In this document: one piece after another, positions 20,457-29,643 of the stretch | How positions within the stretch are numbered: the stretch's first letter is position 1 | Layout: every line of letters begins with the position of its first letter | Assembly (NCBI GenBank): GCA_029246545.1 | Contig: JAQWMX010000002.1 | Location: forward strand, 1-64,000 | Direction of reading: 5' to 3' | DNA from: Gammaproteobacteria bacterium | Lineage (GTDB): Bacteria; Pseudomonadota; Gammaproteobacteria; Pseudomonadales; Pseudohongiellaceae | Length of the DNA: 64,000 nt | Notes under the pieces: generated by a model | Databases searched by the model: none | Told to the model about the DNA's origin: nothing | The model's input: only the letters and a program-made list of their open reading frames with translations | Made by a program: the position numbers and the translations under genes

Positions 20457-21818
20457 TTAATCTCCTACCGGTTTTAAGAGTTGAACCAACTTATCCATTC
20501 CTGAGCTACGCGATCCTTTAATCAAAACTTTTACTTGCTGATTCAGTAGCGGCTTTATATGTTGCGCCAGCGCATCCAAATCTGAAAATATCTCACCATC
20601 TCCAGCAAAACCTTTCACAGTAAGCTCGGTTAAGTCTCCGACGCTAAATATAAAATCTATACCCTTTGCTTTGGCATAGAGTCCAATGTCTTCATGCGCT
20701 TTTTGTTCTTCATTCCCTAACTCTCCCATTTCACCCATGGCAACAATTGTTAGCCCTTCATGTTGCGCCAACACATCAATAGCAGCCTGAAATGAACTTG
20801 GGCTGGCGTTGTATGAGTCATCTATTAATGTAGAGTTATTTAATCCAGCTAGAGTCTGCATTCTTCCATCAACTGCTTGCATACTTTCCAGGCCTTTTTT
20901 CACTTCATCTACATTCGCACCGACTTGTATACTTAATGCAGCCGCAGCTAATGCATTAGCCACATTGTGTTGGCCTGGAAGAGGCAAATTAATTTCTATA
21001 GCGCCTTGAGGTGATATCAAAGAAAAAGTCGTATGCATTGCTTCATCAAACTTTAGATCTGTAACTTTAAAATCTGCATTAGCTTTTCCTAGTGCACTAA
21101 TACTGACAAAACTTCTGCCTTTTAGTTTTTCCATCCATTGTCCGCCATACGCATCATCGAGATTTAAAACTGCAATGCCATCATCGGACATGCTCTCCCA
21201 TATCTCTCCTTTTGCTTTGGCAACACCATCCAAATCGCCAAAGCCTTCAAGATGGGTTGGCGCTATGTTCGTGATATGCACAACATGCGGTTTGGTTAGC
21301 TCTGAAATGTAAGCGATTTCTCCCGGGCCATTTGCGCCTAATTCAATCACTGCAAACTGATGTTTTTCTTCTAGTTTTATCAAGGTCAAAGGCACACCGT
21401 AATCGTTATTTAAATTTCCTTTGGTTTTCAGTACCTCACCACAATGAGCCAATATGTTCGCAGTCATCTCTTTTACCGTGGTCTTACCTTGACTACCGGT
21501 CAATGCAATAACTCTTGCATCACTTAACTGACGGTTAGATGCTCCCAGCTTTCCTAAAGCAATTCGACTGTCTTCAACTTGCAAAGTAGGCACTGTAACT
21601 TCAATTTTTTCTGTGATTATTGCTGCCACTGCTTGTTTTTCAACCGCAGCATTAACGAAACTATTGCCATTAAAGTTATCACCAGAAATCGCAATAAATA
21701 ATTCTCCGGCTTGCAAGGTTCGGGTATCAATAGATACTGCATTAAAAGTCGCGTCTGCCCCGTAAAGCTGACCTCCTGTTAATTTTTGCATCTCTTGTAG
21801 ACCCATCATTTTTATCAC
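20457..21818 (-). CDS. murF: UDP-MurNAc-tripeptide--D-Ala-D-Ala ligase MurF
   Basis: MurF completes the UDP-MurNAc-pentapeptide. The 453-residue protein has [15 protein letters not shown], the ATP loop [42 protein letters not shown] and [16 protein letters not shown]. The start is a GTG at 21818 with AGGA eight bases upstream; an ATG nine bases further in is the alternative. It begins 18 bases after murE. Confidence 0.96.
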   Translation of the reverse strand: MIKMMGLQEMQKLTGGQLYGADATFNAVSIDTRTLQAGELFIAISGDNFNGNSFVNAAVEKQAVAAIITEKIEVTVPTLQVEDSRIALGKLGASNRQLSDARVIALTGSQGKTTVKEMTANILAHCGEVLKTKGNLNNDYGVPLTLIKLEEKHQFAVIELGANGPGEIAYISELTKPHVVHITNIAPTHLEGFGDLDGVAKAKGEIWESMSDDGIAVLNLDDAYGGQWMEKLKGRSFVSISALGKANADFKVTDLKFDEAMHTTFSLISPQGAIEINLPLPGQHNVANALAAAALSIQVGANVDEVKKGLESMQAVDGRMQTLAGLNNSTLIDDSYNASPSSFQAAIDVLAQHEGLTIVAMGEMGELGNEEQKAHEDIGLYAKAKGIDFIFSVGDLTELTVKGFAGDGEIFSDLDALAQHIKPLLNQQVKVLIKGSRSSGMDKLVQLLKPVGD

Positions 21819-21836
21819 TAGGTAGTCCTGTTTTAT

Positions 21837-23369
21837 TTAATCAACAAAACGTTTATTTAGGCTCAATCTTGCCTGCTTAACATCGCTAAACATTAATCGC
21901 TCAGCACCTATATCCTGATATTCTTCATGCCCTTTTCCAGCAATTAAAACCACATCTCCTTCAGTCGCATTTGCTATAGCAAACTCGATGGCTTTTGCTC
22001 GATCACTTTCCACCATTACTTTTTCATTATTAGAAAAGCCTGTAAGTATTTGCTTAATAATATCGCTGGATGATTCTTGACGTGGATTGTCATCAGTGAC
22101 AATTAACTCATCAGCAAGTCTTTCAGCAATGCTCGCCATCATTGGACGCTTACCCTTATCGCGCTCGCCACCACAACCAAACACGCACCAAACTTTTCCT
22201 TTGAAATGTTCATGCAAAGCATTAAGCGCATTTTCTAGAGCATCCGGTGTGTGTGCATAATCAACCACAACCGAAACAGGCTTATTACCAATAAGCTCCA
22301 TCCGGCCTTTAACAGGTGATACTGCTGCAACCTTCGATAACACGTGATTAAAGTTAAAATTAGCCTGCTTACTTTCTAATGCCATTATTGTAGTGAGAAC
22401 TGCCAACAAATTACTGACATTGAAAGAGCCCAATAGTCCAGCATCGATTCCCCCCTTACCCCAGGGAGTTGAGACTTCCAACATAAAACCCTTACGTTTA
22501 AATTCGATGCTTTCCGGATAAACATCTGCTTGAGCATTGGTAAGACTATAGGTATAGCTTTTTACCTGCCTAGATAAATTATTCAGTATTGTTGAACTGA
22601 ACAAATCATCCATATTAAGCACAGCAGTGTTTAACCTTGAGCCGCAAAAAAGCTTCAGCTTTTCTTCGCCATAAGCACGCATAGAGTGGTGATAATCGAG
22701 ATGATCGCGAGTTAGATTTGTAAACACAGCAATATCAAATTCATTGACACAAACTCGCCCCTGCTTAAGTCCGTGCGATGAAACTTCCATCACCATCGTG
22801 TCTGCATTCTGCTGCAGCATTTCACTAAAAATTCGCTGAACGGAGATTGGGTCGGGCGTGGTACCCGGAGCAGCCGCATCAGACTTAATATAATCCTCAG
22901 CATAAACACCATAACCTAAAGTGCCACTTATCCCGCAAATTCGATTTAGACTAGAAATGCTTTGAGCTACAAACTGACAAGCGCTAGTTTTACCATTGGT
23001 TCCAGTAATTCCGATTAAACTAAAATGATCAGCTGGATTATTAAAAAATTTGGCCGCTATAGAACTAATTCGGCTAGCCAAATTCTCTACCGGGATAATT
23101 GGCACATTGTTTTCAACACTCAATTCTTGCCACAACTCTCCCTTTTCGACTAGAACTGCTGCGGCTCCTTTCTCAATAACTTCAAAGACAAAGTCTCGGC
23201 CATCAAAATTGGCACCTTTACAAGCAATAAATAAATCGCCACTTTCAATTTTGCGACTATCCATTTCAATGCCGCTCAACACCAAATCAAAATTTTTCGG
23301 AATCTCTATTTCTGCTTCCAACAACAAGGCCAATGTCATTTGCTGCGACATACTTTTAGCTGTATTCAT
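21837..23369 (-). CDS. murE: UDP-MurNAc-dipeptide--meso-diaminopimelate ligase MurE
   Basis: MurE adds the third residue of the stem peptide. The 510-residue chain shows SRKIESGDLFIACKG, the ATP loop GITGTNGKTSACQF, NLTRDHLDYH, VVVDYAHTPDALENAL and VTDDNPRQE. The DNPR motif is the known mark for meso-diaminopimelate rather than lysine, as expected for a Gram-negative. Its ATG overlaps the ftsI stop by four bases. Confidence 0.97.
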   Translation of the reverse strand: MNTAKSMSQQMTLALLLEAEIEIPKNFDLVLSGIEMDSRKIESGDLFIACKGANFDGRDFVFEVIEKGAAAVLVEKGELWQELSVENNVPIIPVENLASRISSIAAKFFNNPADHFSLIGITGTNGKTSACQFVAQSISSLNRICGISGTLGYGVYAEDYIKSDAAAPGTTPDPISVQRIFSEMLQQNADTMVMEVSSHGLKQGRVCVNEFDIAVFTNLTRDHLDYHHSMRAYGEEKLKLFCGSRLNTAVLNMDDLFSSTILNNLSRQVKSYTYSLTNAQADVYPESIEFKRKGFMLEVSTPWGKGGIDAGLLGSFNVSNLLAVLTTIMALESKQANFNFNHVLSKVAAVSPVKGRMELIGNKPVSVVVDYAHTPDALENALNALHEHFKGKVWCVFGCGGERDKGKRPMMASIAERLADELIVTDDNPRQESSSDIIKQILTGFSNNEKVMVESDRAKAIEFAIANATEGDVVLIAGKGHEEYQDIGAERLMFSDVKQARLSLNKRFVD

Positions 23370-25159
23370 TGACCGCCTCCACTGCTTCTAGCAAGAGAGG
23401 CTCGTCTTCCCGTACTATTAAACTCATTGAGACTCAAATTTTCAGATGCATTAGATATGATGTCTGGCGGTACATTTAATATTCGTAATGCGCCCGCAGT
23501 AATATTGGCAAATACTGGAGCCGCAACTTGCCCACCACCATATTCTTCACCTTGCGGCTCATGAATAGTTACAACCGTGACTATTTTTGGATCTGATACC
23601 GGAGCAAATCCAGCAAACAAAGAAATATAATTTTCGTCATCGTAGCCGCCACCTTGCACGTCATAAAACCAGGCAGTTCCTGTTTTACCTGCAACACGAT
23701 GAGTAGGAATATACGCACGCGTACCTGTACCTCCGCCACCTGGTGTAACCACAGCTTCCAACATCTGAGTTACAGATGCTGTAAGTTCTTCACTAATTAC
23801 GCGAACTCCCAACACTTCATCTGAGTCTTCAACTTTTAATAAAGAGACTGGTTTAAATATGCCGCCATTCGCATAAACCATATAAGCTTGTGCTAACTGC
23901 AAAGGGGACACCTGAAAACCATAACCATAAGCCAAGGTAGCAATTTCTGAATTACTCCAGCGGTTATGATTAACTAACAAACCTGCGGACTCTCCTGGAA
24001 ACCCTGTTCCTAGAGATTGCCCAAATCCCACACGCTTTAGAATATCCAACATAGGCTCCTGCCCCATTTCCAACGCTATTCGGGTAGCACCGACTTGCGA
24101 CGATTTAGACAATATCCTTTGAAGAGTAGACTCACCGTAATTAACTGGATCACGAATTGTTGAACGATCGATTCTTATATATCCTGGGCCGGTATCAATA
24201 ATACTTTCTGTATCAAAAAGTCCAGTTTCTAAAGCTGCAGTTACAGTGAAAGTTTTGACGGTTGAACCTGGCTCTAACGATTCAGCAATTGCTCTATTCT
24301 TCAAACCATCTAACTGCTGGCTTAAATTAGCCCGGTTATTCGGATTAAATGAAGGCTGACTAACCATGGCTAGGATTTCACCAGTCTCAACATTAAGCAC
24401 AACTGCTGTGCCGGCATTGGCATAACGACGAGTAACTTCTTCTTTCAAAGCTTTGTAGGCAAGAAACTGAATTTGAGAATCGATACTTAGAACCAAATCA
24501 TTCCCTGGTTCAGCAACTTCATTAATTCTTACTTCACTGATAATTGCGCCGTTCCGATCTTTTAAAACTTGCTTCGAGCCTGGCGTCCCTTCTAGCCAGT
24601 CATCGTAAGCTAGCTCAATACCTTCCTGTCCTACCTCATCACTGTTGGCCATCCCAACTACATGAACAGCCACTTCACCCAAAGGATAGTAGCGCTTGTA
24701 TTCTTCCTCAGCCCAAACACCATTAAAACCATATTGAAGTACCTGATCTGCTTCTAATGGTGGAATTCTACGTTTAACAAACATGAATTCTCGGCTGGTA
24801 TTTTCTTGTATGCGGTTATGTAGAACTTCAGGATTTACATCAATAGTAAGCATGGCCGCTGCAAGCTGATCCCATTGCTCTGGGTACTGTAATATTTCTT
24901 TAGGATTCAACACCAAAGACTGTACTGGTGTACTTATAGCTAAGGGCTGACCATTTCTATCAAGGATGTTGCCACGATGCGCGGCTATTTCATCATTACG
25001 TACAGTGCGAGCATCGCCCTGTATTTGAAGTGTTTCATTATTAATTATTTGAAGATCTAAAACTTTCCAAGCGATAATACTCAGGAGTGAAAGAATCACC
25101 ATGAAGACGAAGTACAGCCTCCAGATAGCTTGTTTCTTTTCAACCTGCCGAGCACTCAT
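23366..25159 (-). CDS. ftsI: Septal transpeptidase FtsI (PBP3), SxN motif altered
   Basis: FtsI cross-links septal peptidoglycan. The 597-residue protein has an N-terminal membrane anchor (about 13-31), a pedestal domain from HRGNILDRNG, and a class B transpeptidase domain. The active Ser is S299 in STVK (299-302), and the KTG motif is present as VAGKTGTAW. The second motif reads S353-S354-Q355 instead of the usual SxN. The codon at 24095-24097 is clearly CAA for Gln. The rest of the domain looks normal, so I expect an active enzyme with a changed pocket, perhaps with altered beta-lactam binding. It overlaps ftsL and murE by ATGA. Confidence 0.96.
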   Translation of the reverse strand: MSARQVEKKQAIWRLYFVFMVILSLLSIIAWKVLDLQIINNETLQIQGDARTVRNDEIAAHRGNILDRNGQPLAISTPVQSLVLNPKEILQYPEQWDQLAAAMLTIDVNPEVLHNRIQENTSREFMFVKRRIPPLEADQVLQYGFNGVWAEEEYKRYYPLGEVAVHVVGMANSDEVGQEGIELAYDDWLEGTPGSKQVLKDRNGAIISEVRINEVAEPGNDLVLSIDSQIQFLAYKALKEEVTRRYANAGTAVVLNVETGEILAMVSQPSFNPNNRANLSQQLDGLKNRAIAESLEPGSTVKTFTVTAALETGLFDTESIIDTGPGYIRIDRSTIRDPVNYGESTLQRILSKSSQVGATRIALEMGQEPMLDILKRVGFGQSLGTGFPGESAGLLVNHNRWSNSEIATLAYGYGFQVSPLQLAQAYMVYANGGIFKPVSLLKVEDSDEVLGVRVISEELTASVTQMLEAVVTPGGGGTGTRAYIPTHRVAGKTGTAWFYDVQGGGYDDENYISLFAGFAPVSDPKIVTVVTIHEPQGEEYGGGQVAAPVFANITAGALRILNVPPDIISNASENLSLNEFNSTGRRASLARSSGGGQ

Positions 25160-25467
25160 TGCCTGACCATTACCATTTTCTCCATTGTCGGAATCTGCAT
25201 GCCAAGCTCAGCTATTGCGATATCTTCTACTCTGCCTTGAGAAACCAAACTACTTTGTTCTAGTAAGAGTTGGCCCCATTCAACTTGTAAGGCATTACGT
25301 TTGTTTTCCAGAATTTGTAGTTCATTCAACAAATGCCTACTTTCATTAACCGCATACACAACACCTAAAGCAGAACTACAGACAAAAGTCAGGCTGAGAA
25401 TAAATGCAAACCAAATAACACCAGTATTGTTCTGTCCATTTATCTCTCTGTTAGTCTTTTTCATCAT
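25156..25467 (-). CDS. ftsL: Cell division protein FtsL
   Basis: FtsL is a small bitopic protein that forms a complex with FtsB and FtsQ and activates FtsWI. The 103-residue product has a basic N-terminus, one membrane span (about 17-38) and a periplasmic leucine-rich coiled coil (HLLNELQILENKRNALQVEW), then the MQIPTMEKMVMV end seen in the family. Primary sequence is poorly conserved, so place between rsmH and ftsI is part of the evidence. Confidence 0.92.
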   Translation of the reverse strand: MMKKTNREINGQNNTGVIWFAFILSLTFVCSSALGVVYAVNESRHLLNELQILENKRNALQVEWGQLLLEQSSLVSQGRVEDIAIAELGMQIPTMEKMVMVRQ

Positions 25468-25479
25468 CTAAATCATGCG

Positions 25480-26403
25480 TCAGGCAATTTTTTCAGCGAT
25501 TCGCATAATGGCACTGCGAGATCGAATGTTTTCGTTTACTTCTTCTGCGTCAACTTTGACGGCTTTACCAATCGCTTTCAGTCGAGGATTAAGCTGTTCC
25601 TGGGTAATAGGTAAATCTGCAGGAAAATCCCCACCTTTAATTTCTTTCTGAATAAATTGTTTAACAATGCGGTCTTCCAATGAATGAAAACTAATCACCA
25701 CAATTCGACCACCAAGAGCTAAAGCTTCTAGCATTGAAACCAAAGCATTTTGCAAATCACCTAATTCATTATTTATAAATATTCGTATAGCTTGAAATGA
25801 ACGCGTCGCCGGATGCTTGTTTTTTTCCCATTTCGGATGAGCTTGCTTAACTAAAGTTGCTAATTGCAAAGTCGATGTAATTGCCTCATCTACCCTATAC
25901 TTGCAAATCGCTCTGGCGATACGTCTTGAATACCTCTCTTCACCAAACTGATAAAGCACATCGGCCAAAGACTTCTCGTCAACTTGTGCAAGCCATGCTT
26001 CTGCAGTAATCCCAGTTGCAGTATTCATTCGCATATCCAGAGGTCCGTCCTTATTAAAACTAAACCCTCTTTGCGCATCATCCAGTTGTGGCGATGAAAC
26101 ACCCAAGTCCAACAACACACCTGTCAGTTGCTCTCCACCATCCAGGTCATGTATTACTCTTTCTAAATCTTCAAAACTGCCGTGATAAACACTTACTCTC
26201 TTATCTTCTAATTCCAACTCGTGCGCCAGAGCAATGGCTACAGGATCTTTATCAATCACCAACAAGCGGCCTCTCTCTGACAACTCATCCAGAATCCGCC
26301 TACTATGACCTCCCCGACCAAAGGTTCCATCTAAATAGAAACCATTTTTATCTGTTACCAATGCAGCAACTGCCTGTTCCAACAGTACGCTTTGATGCAG
26401 CAT
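25480..26403 (-). CDS. rsmH: 16S rRNA m4C1402 methyltransferase RsmH
   Basis: RsmH (MraW) methylates N4 of C1402 in 16S rRNA using SAM. The protein has the GTFGRGGHSRRILDEL SAM motif, LLDLGVSSPQLDDAQRGFSF, the LDMRMN segment and ISFHSLEDRIVKQF. A frame opens with GTG at 26418, but the ATG at 26403 has GGAGAG seven bases upstream and gives the usual MLHQSVLL start. The product is then 307 residues. It lies between mraZ and ftsL as in nearly all dcw clusters. Confidence 0.97.
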   Translation of the reverse strand: MLHQSVLLEQAVAALVTDKNGFYLDGTFGRGGHSRRILDELSERGRLLVIDKDPVAIALAHELELEDKRVSVYHGSFEDLERVIHDLDGGEQLTGVLLDLGVSSPQLDDAQRGFSFNKDGPLDMRMNTATGITAEAWLAQVDEKSLADVLYQFGEERYSRRIARAICKYRVDEAITSTLQLATLVKQAHPKWEKNKHPATRSFQAIRIFINNELGDLQNALVSMLEALALGGRIVVISFHSLEDRIVKQFIQKEIKGGDFPADLPITQEQLNPRLKAIGKAVKVDAEEVNENIRSRSAIMRIAEKIA

Positions 26404-26460
26404 GGTCACACTCTCCACCTTTATCCTCTTCTAATACTTCCTGCTTTTACTTTCTGTCTT

Positions 26461-26925
26461 CTATAAGGAAAGATTTTTCAGTTCATCCGGTAACTCTTCT
26501 GCGTTTACTTTATGCTTCAACCAGCCGTCTCTGGTTTCGTTCCAGGCTTCATCATTCCAAACAGCCAGTTTGTTACCTTGACCAACAAGTGCGGCTTTTT
26601 TATCCAAACCAACAAACTCCCTCAGATTTAAGGGAATCAAAATACGGCCACTACTATCTAAATTCACTTCAGTAGCATGACCGATAAATATGTTTTTTAA
26701 GCGTTTAGATTCTGGATGAAAACTGGAAAGTGCTGAGACTTTACGTTCTATTTCTTCAAACTCATTTAGCGGATAAATCACAAGAGACTCACCATCCTGA
26801 TCAATAGTGACTACTAACTGCCCTTGGCAATGACTTTCAACAATACCGCGCAATCGCGCAGGCATAGCCATACGACCCTTCGCGTCCAGCGTTATTGAAT
26901 GTAAGCCACGAAACAACAAACTCAT
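26461..26925 (-). CDS. mraZ: Transcriptional regulator MraZ
   Basis: MraZ is an AbrB-like DNA-binding protein that represses its own dcw promoter in E. coli. The product has two repeats of the fold, each with a version of the DxxGR motif: LDAKGRMAMPARLR and LDSSGRILIPLNLRE. A TTG at 26934 is possible, but the ATG at 26925 is preceded by GGGAG and fits the family start better, giving 154 residues. It is the first gene of the cluster and has matching GTGGGT boxes upstream. Confidence 0.96.
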   Translation of the reverse strand: MSLLFRGLHSITLDAKGRMAMPARLRGIVESHCQGQLVVTIDQDGESLVIYPLNEFEEIERKVSALSSFHPESKRLKNIFIGHATEVNLDSSGRILIPLNLREFVGLDKKAALVGQGNKLAVWNDEAWNETRDGWLKHKVNAEELPDELKNLSL

Positions 26926-26970
26926 TTCTCCCAAAGTTAAGCAATGGGTAGTGATTATTTATTTCTAAAT

Positions 26971-26998
26971 ACCCACAATTAACCCACTTTGCACCCAC
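26971..26998 (-). promoter_or_regulatory. Candidate MraZ operator: three GTGGGT boxes
   Basis: On the minus strand GTGGGT occurs three times with an exact 11-base period (26993-26998, 26982-26987, 26971-26976), between the promoter and mraZ. E. coli MraZ is known to bind direct TGGGN repeats in the same place. The spacer is six bases here against five as I recall for E. coli. No other gene product is needed to explain it. Confidence 0.8.
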
Positions 26999-27017
26999 TC
27001 TAATGCTACTTTGCTGC

Positions 27018-27047
27018 ACTATAAGGGAATTCTTACAAGTAAATCAA
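27018..27047 (-). promoter_or_regulatory. Candidate sigma70 promoter of the dcw cluster
   Basis: On the minus strand TTGATT (27042-27047) and TATAGT (27018-27023) are separated by 18 bases. Transcription would start about 20 bases before the first MraZ box. The remaining DNA between here and rnpB (about 27050-27320) is AT-rich and I see no gene in it. Confidence 0.65.
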
Positions 27048-27323
27048 GCACTTGTTTGCGTTAATTTGTGTGGAAAATGAAGCTAAATGCGGCGAAATCC
27101 GAGAAAAGTGCCAATTATCGTAAATAATATAACCATTTAAAAGCATAAATTACAAAAAGCTATATTGCATACTTAAAGTAATACATTAAGTACTAAGCTT
27201 TTATGTGGGCATATTTAAAAAAAATGGAAAAGTGTGAACTTGCAGGCTTTTTGCTGTTTTAGACTATGAAGAGCATAAAACAGTGAAAAAATGCTATCAG
27301 CGGATAAATGACATTAGCAATTA

Positions 27324-27359
27324 AATGCCTATAGCCCATAGAATGCCTATAGCCCATAA
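27324..27359. repeat. Two 18-base direct repeats
   Basis: The unit AATGCCTATAGCCCATAG occurs twice in tandem, the second copy differing only in its last base. It lies just beyond the 3' end of rnpB. I see no coding or structural role. Confidence 0.85.
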
Positions 27360-27366
27360 AATGAAA

Positions 27367-27730
27367 AGTGAGTCGGCCGATAAGCCGGGTTCTGTCGTGG
27401 ACAATCATTCATCTTGGGCTCATGTCGCCATAAACCTCATGCAGCCTACCCGAACCCAATGCGAGCAGCACCGTTGGGTTCCTATTTGGCCTTGCTCCAG
27501 GTGGGGTTTACCTTGCCATGGAATGTTGCCACCCATGCGGTGCGCTCTTACCACACCATTTCACCCTTACCATCTTGGTTTTACCCAAAAAGGCGGTTTA
27601 TTTTCTGCTGCACTTTCCGTGGACTCACGCCCCCCAGGAGTTACCTGGCACCTTGCTCTATGGAGCCCGGACTTTCCTCTATTTTCATCTTACCAAGTAA
27701 GAGAAAAACAGCGATTGCCTGGCCGACTCA
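27367..27730 (-). ncRNA. rnpB: RNase P RNA (M1 RNA), type A
   Basis: This is the catalytic RNA of RNase P, which matures tRNA 5' ends. On the minus strand the 5' GAGTCGGCC pairs with the 3' GGCCGACTC to form P1. Conserved blocks are in order: GAGGAAAGTCCGGGCTCCAT near the 5' end, GTGCCAGGTAACTCCTGG, GGTAAGGGTGAAA, TGGTAAGAGCGCACC, GGAGCAAGGCCAAATAGG, and the terminal CCACGACAGAACCCGGCTTA. Length is near 360 bases. Short open frames on either strand here are not genes. rnpB near mraZ and rsmI matches Pseudomonas. Confidence 0.97.
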
Positions 27731-27737
27731 CCAGCAA

Positions 27738-27743
27738 ATTATA
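27738..27743 (-). promoter_or_regulatory. -10 box of rnpB
   Basis: A perfect TATAAT on the minus strand lies eight bases before the predicted 5' end of the RNase P RNA. The -35 region is not a good match. Confidence 0.6.
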
Positions 27744-27820
27744 ATGTAATAGGGAAGAAGAATCAGAATAAATTAAACCGGAATTAGATTTACTCTGACA
27801 CCAAACTGATTTTTCTTAAC

Positions 27821-29359
27821 TTACAGGTCGCTACAGGTATATCCAGTTCTAGTGCCTTGCGTATAAGCGGGATATCTACAAACAGGCATAGTCGATCCGT
27901 CTCTGCCTTCATAGATAAGGCTTTGAGGAGCATTACCATTCTCAGTCCAATCAATGATTGCTTCAATCCAGTTTACTGTCATAGCACCACCACCGTGACC
28001 TGTACCAGGAACTATAAATAGACGAGCATGTTCATCAGTAGCAAATGCAGAATCATTCGCTAGCGTCTCAATAGTACTTGTCAGTTCACCGAATACTCTC
28101 ACATGGTCACCTGGTGAAAGCAGATTGTCAGAACCATCATGCCAGCTTATTAACTTTTTACCCGAAGCAACAAACTCTGCCACTGAGTATCTATCATGCC
28201 CTATACCTGCACGATGAAGACCGTTAGCTATCTCATAATGATGCATATCAGAATTAAATTGTTGCTGCTGTGCTGGTTGCACCCAGGCCACATCGCCAGT
28301 TGCGATCCAGCCATAAACGCCACCCAGTCCACCAAAACTTGGCCCAAAGGGACCAAAATCAGCCCAATAGAAACGTGATGATAAAATATTACCATTATTG
28401 TCAACTGTATCAGTTAGCAATAATTCTAAGGTGCTAGCTTGCTCAGATGAGAGACATTGACCCATTTCGCTAGCTTCACAAATCAGCTCTCTAGGTGAAA
28501 AACTACAAGCAGAAGGGTTGCCGATGACACCATCGACTTTACCGTCATCCGCATCACAAGCAGCAACAGCTGAATTAAATGCAAAGGTATATTCTGTTTC
28601 TGTAAGCGCTGCTGGAGTACCTTGAACGCCAGCTAATGAAAGCCATGCAGTTGTGGTACCAGGCATGTTCATCGGTTCACAGCCGGAAACAACACCATCA
28701 AAATGTTCAGGCCAACGTTGAGCTGCTATATAGGCATTTCTTCCACCATTAGAACAACCGTTAAAATAACCGTACTCAGGTAATTGGCCGTAAACTTCCT
28801 CAGTTAAGCCATGAGCAAAATCTAAAACAACCTTGCCTGCTAGAAAAGAATAATCCATTAATGATTGCTCAGCACCTGGGCCGCCACTTAGCCACACTCC
28901 AGGTGCAGACTCACCATCAACACCTGCGCGGTTACCACCATTAGATGCTGCATGCACCGAATTAAATCTGGCGACTGCTTCATTTAAACCAACAACTTCA
29001 CCTTGAGGATTTCTTTGTAGCGCAGAAGGAATAAATCCATCAAAACCTCCGCCACCCTGTTGTACATATCGTCCTGACCACTCGCTTGGTAGTACCACTT
29101 CTAAATCAAGATAGGGAGCACGAAAGCCTGACACAACACAAACAGGATCAGCGACAGAATCAAGCTCCAGCCATTCGGTGGTTGTAACGTTTACACCATT
29201 AATCGTCTCGCCAGGCAAAGCAGCACAAGCCCTTGCATTAATTACCGCAACCTGAGCTGCAGCTGGCATTGCTTGCAGCATAAAAGCAGCTAAGGCCGCC
29301 GACAGAAATATTGTGTAAGCTTTAGAAAGTCTTTTTGGTATTTTTGAATTATTGTTCAT
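27821..29359 (-). CDS. Secreted tannase / feruloyl esterase family hydrolase
   Basis: A secreted alpha/beta hydrolase of the tannase family, whose known members cleave gallate, ferulate or related aromatic esters (MHETase belongs to the same family). With the ATG at 29359, preceded by a purine-rich ribosome site (GGGAAGAAG), the product is 512 residues. It has a signal peptide of about 36 residues ending AAAQ. The nucleophile is in NGCSNGGRN (Ser about 203), and an Asp in WHDGSDNLLSP and a His in PGTGHGGGA can complete the triad. Many Cys residues fit an exported disulfide-bonded protein. The substrate cannot be told from sequence. It is flanked by housekeeping genes and looks like an insertion into the rnpB-rsmI interval. 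Confidence 0.9.
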   Translation of the reverse strand: MNNNSKIPKRLSKAYTIFLSAALAAFMLQAMPAAAQVAVINARACAALPGETINGVNVTTTEWLELDSVADPVCVVSGFRAPYLDLEVVLPSEWSGRYVQQGGGGFDGFIPSALQRNPQGEVVGLNEAVARFNSVHAASNGGNRAGVDGESAPGVWLSGGPGAEQSLMDYSFLAGKVVLDFAHGLTEEVYGQLPEYGYFNGCSNGGRNAYIAAQRWPEHFDGVVSGCEPMNMPGTTTAWLSLAGVQGTPAALTETEYTFAFNSAVAACDADDGKVDGVIGNPSACSFSPRELICEASEMGQCLSSEQASTLELLLTDTVDNNGNILSSRFYWADFGPFGPSFGGLGGVYGWIATGDVAWVQPAQQQQFNSDMHHYEIANGLHRAGIGHDRYSVAEFVASGKKLISWHDGSDNLLSPGDHVRVFGELTSTIETLANDSAFATDEHARLFIVPGTGHGGGAMTVNWIEAIIDWTENGNAPQSLIYEGRDGSTMPVCRYPAYTQGTRTGYTCSDL

Positions 29360-29518
29360 TATTCTTCTTCCCTTAAATTGAATAAAGCCAAAGCTCATAT
29401 AATCCAACACATCTAGAATCGTGGTTAATCTCGTTTGTTCACATAACGCTATATATCTAGCCCTTACAATTATGAACGGTTCATTTTTTGATTATCCTTG
29501 ATGGAGCAAGCCTAATGC

Positions 29519-29643
29519 TTTTATTAAAACGTCATGAGCGTAGGCAGTATGAGGCGAAAGTGAAACTTATTGAGGGGACTTACTCTAGTAAGTGACCGAA
29601 TAAAATTTTTCTTTCAATAAAGTAATGTCTAGCGCAATAGTTT
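29519..29643 (-). repeat. Hairpin repeat element, copy B
   Basis: A second member of the element at 4585. Matching blocks include GAGCG.AGGCA..AT.AGGC, a central CTTAC (29579-29583) paired with GTAAG (29588-29592), TTATT with AATAA outside it, and CTAGCG.AATAG.TTTTAACC at the end. On the minus strand it begins at the TAA of the next membrane-protein gene. The remaining DNA from 29360 to 29518 shows nothing else. Confidence 0.65.

Noticed and set aside
26088-26675. 195-codon plus-strand frame over rsmH and mraZ
   Set aside because: It lies entirely opposite two well-supported genes and its product has low-complexity His, Pro and Ser content.
27325-27749. Three overlapping plus-strand frames of 60-139 codons
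   Set aside because: They are the complement of RNase P RNA, whose conserved blocks and P1 pairing are clear. Similar false proteins are known over rnpB in many databases.
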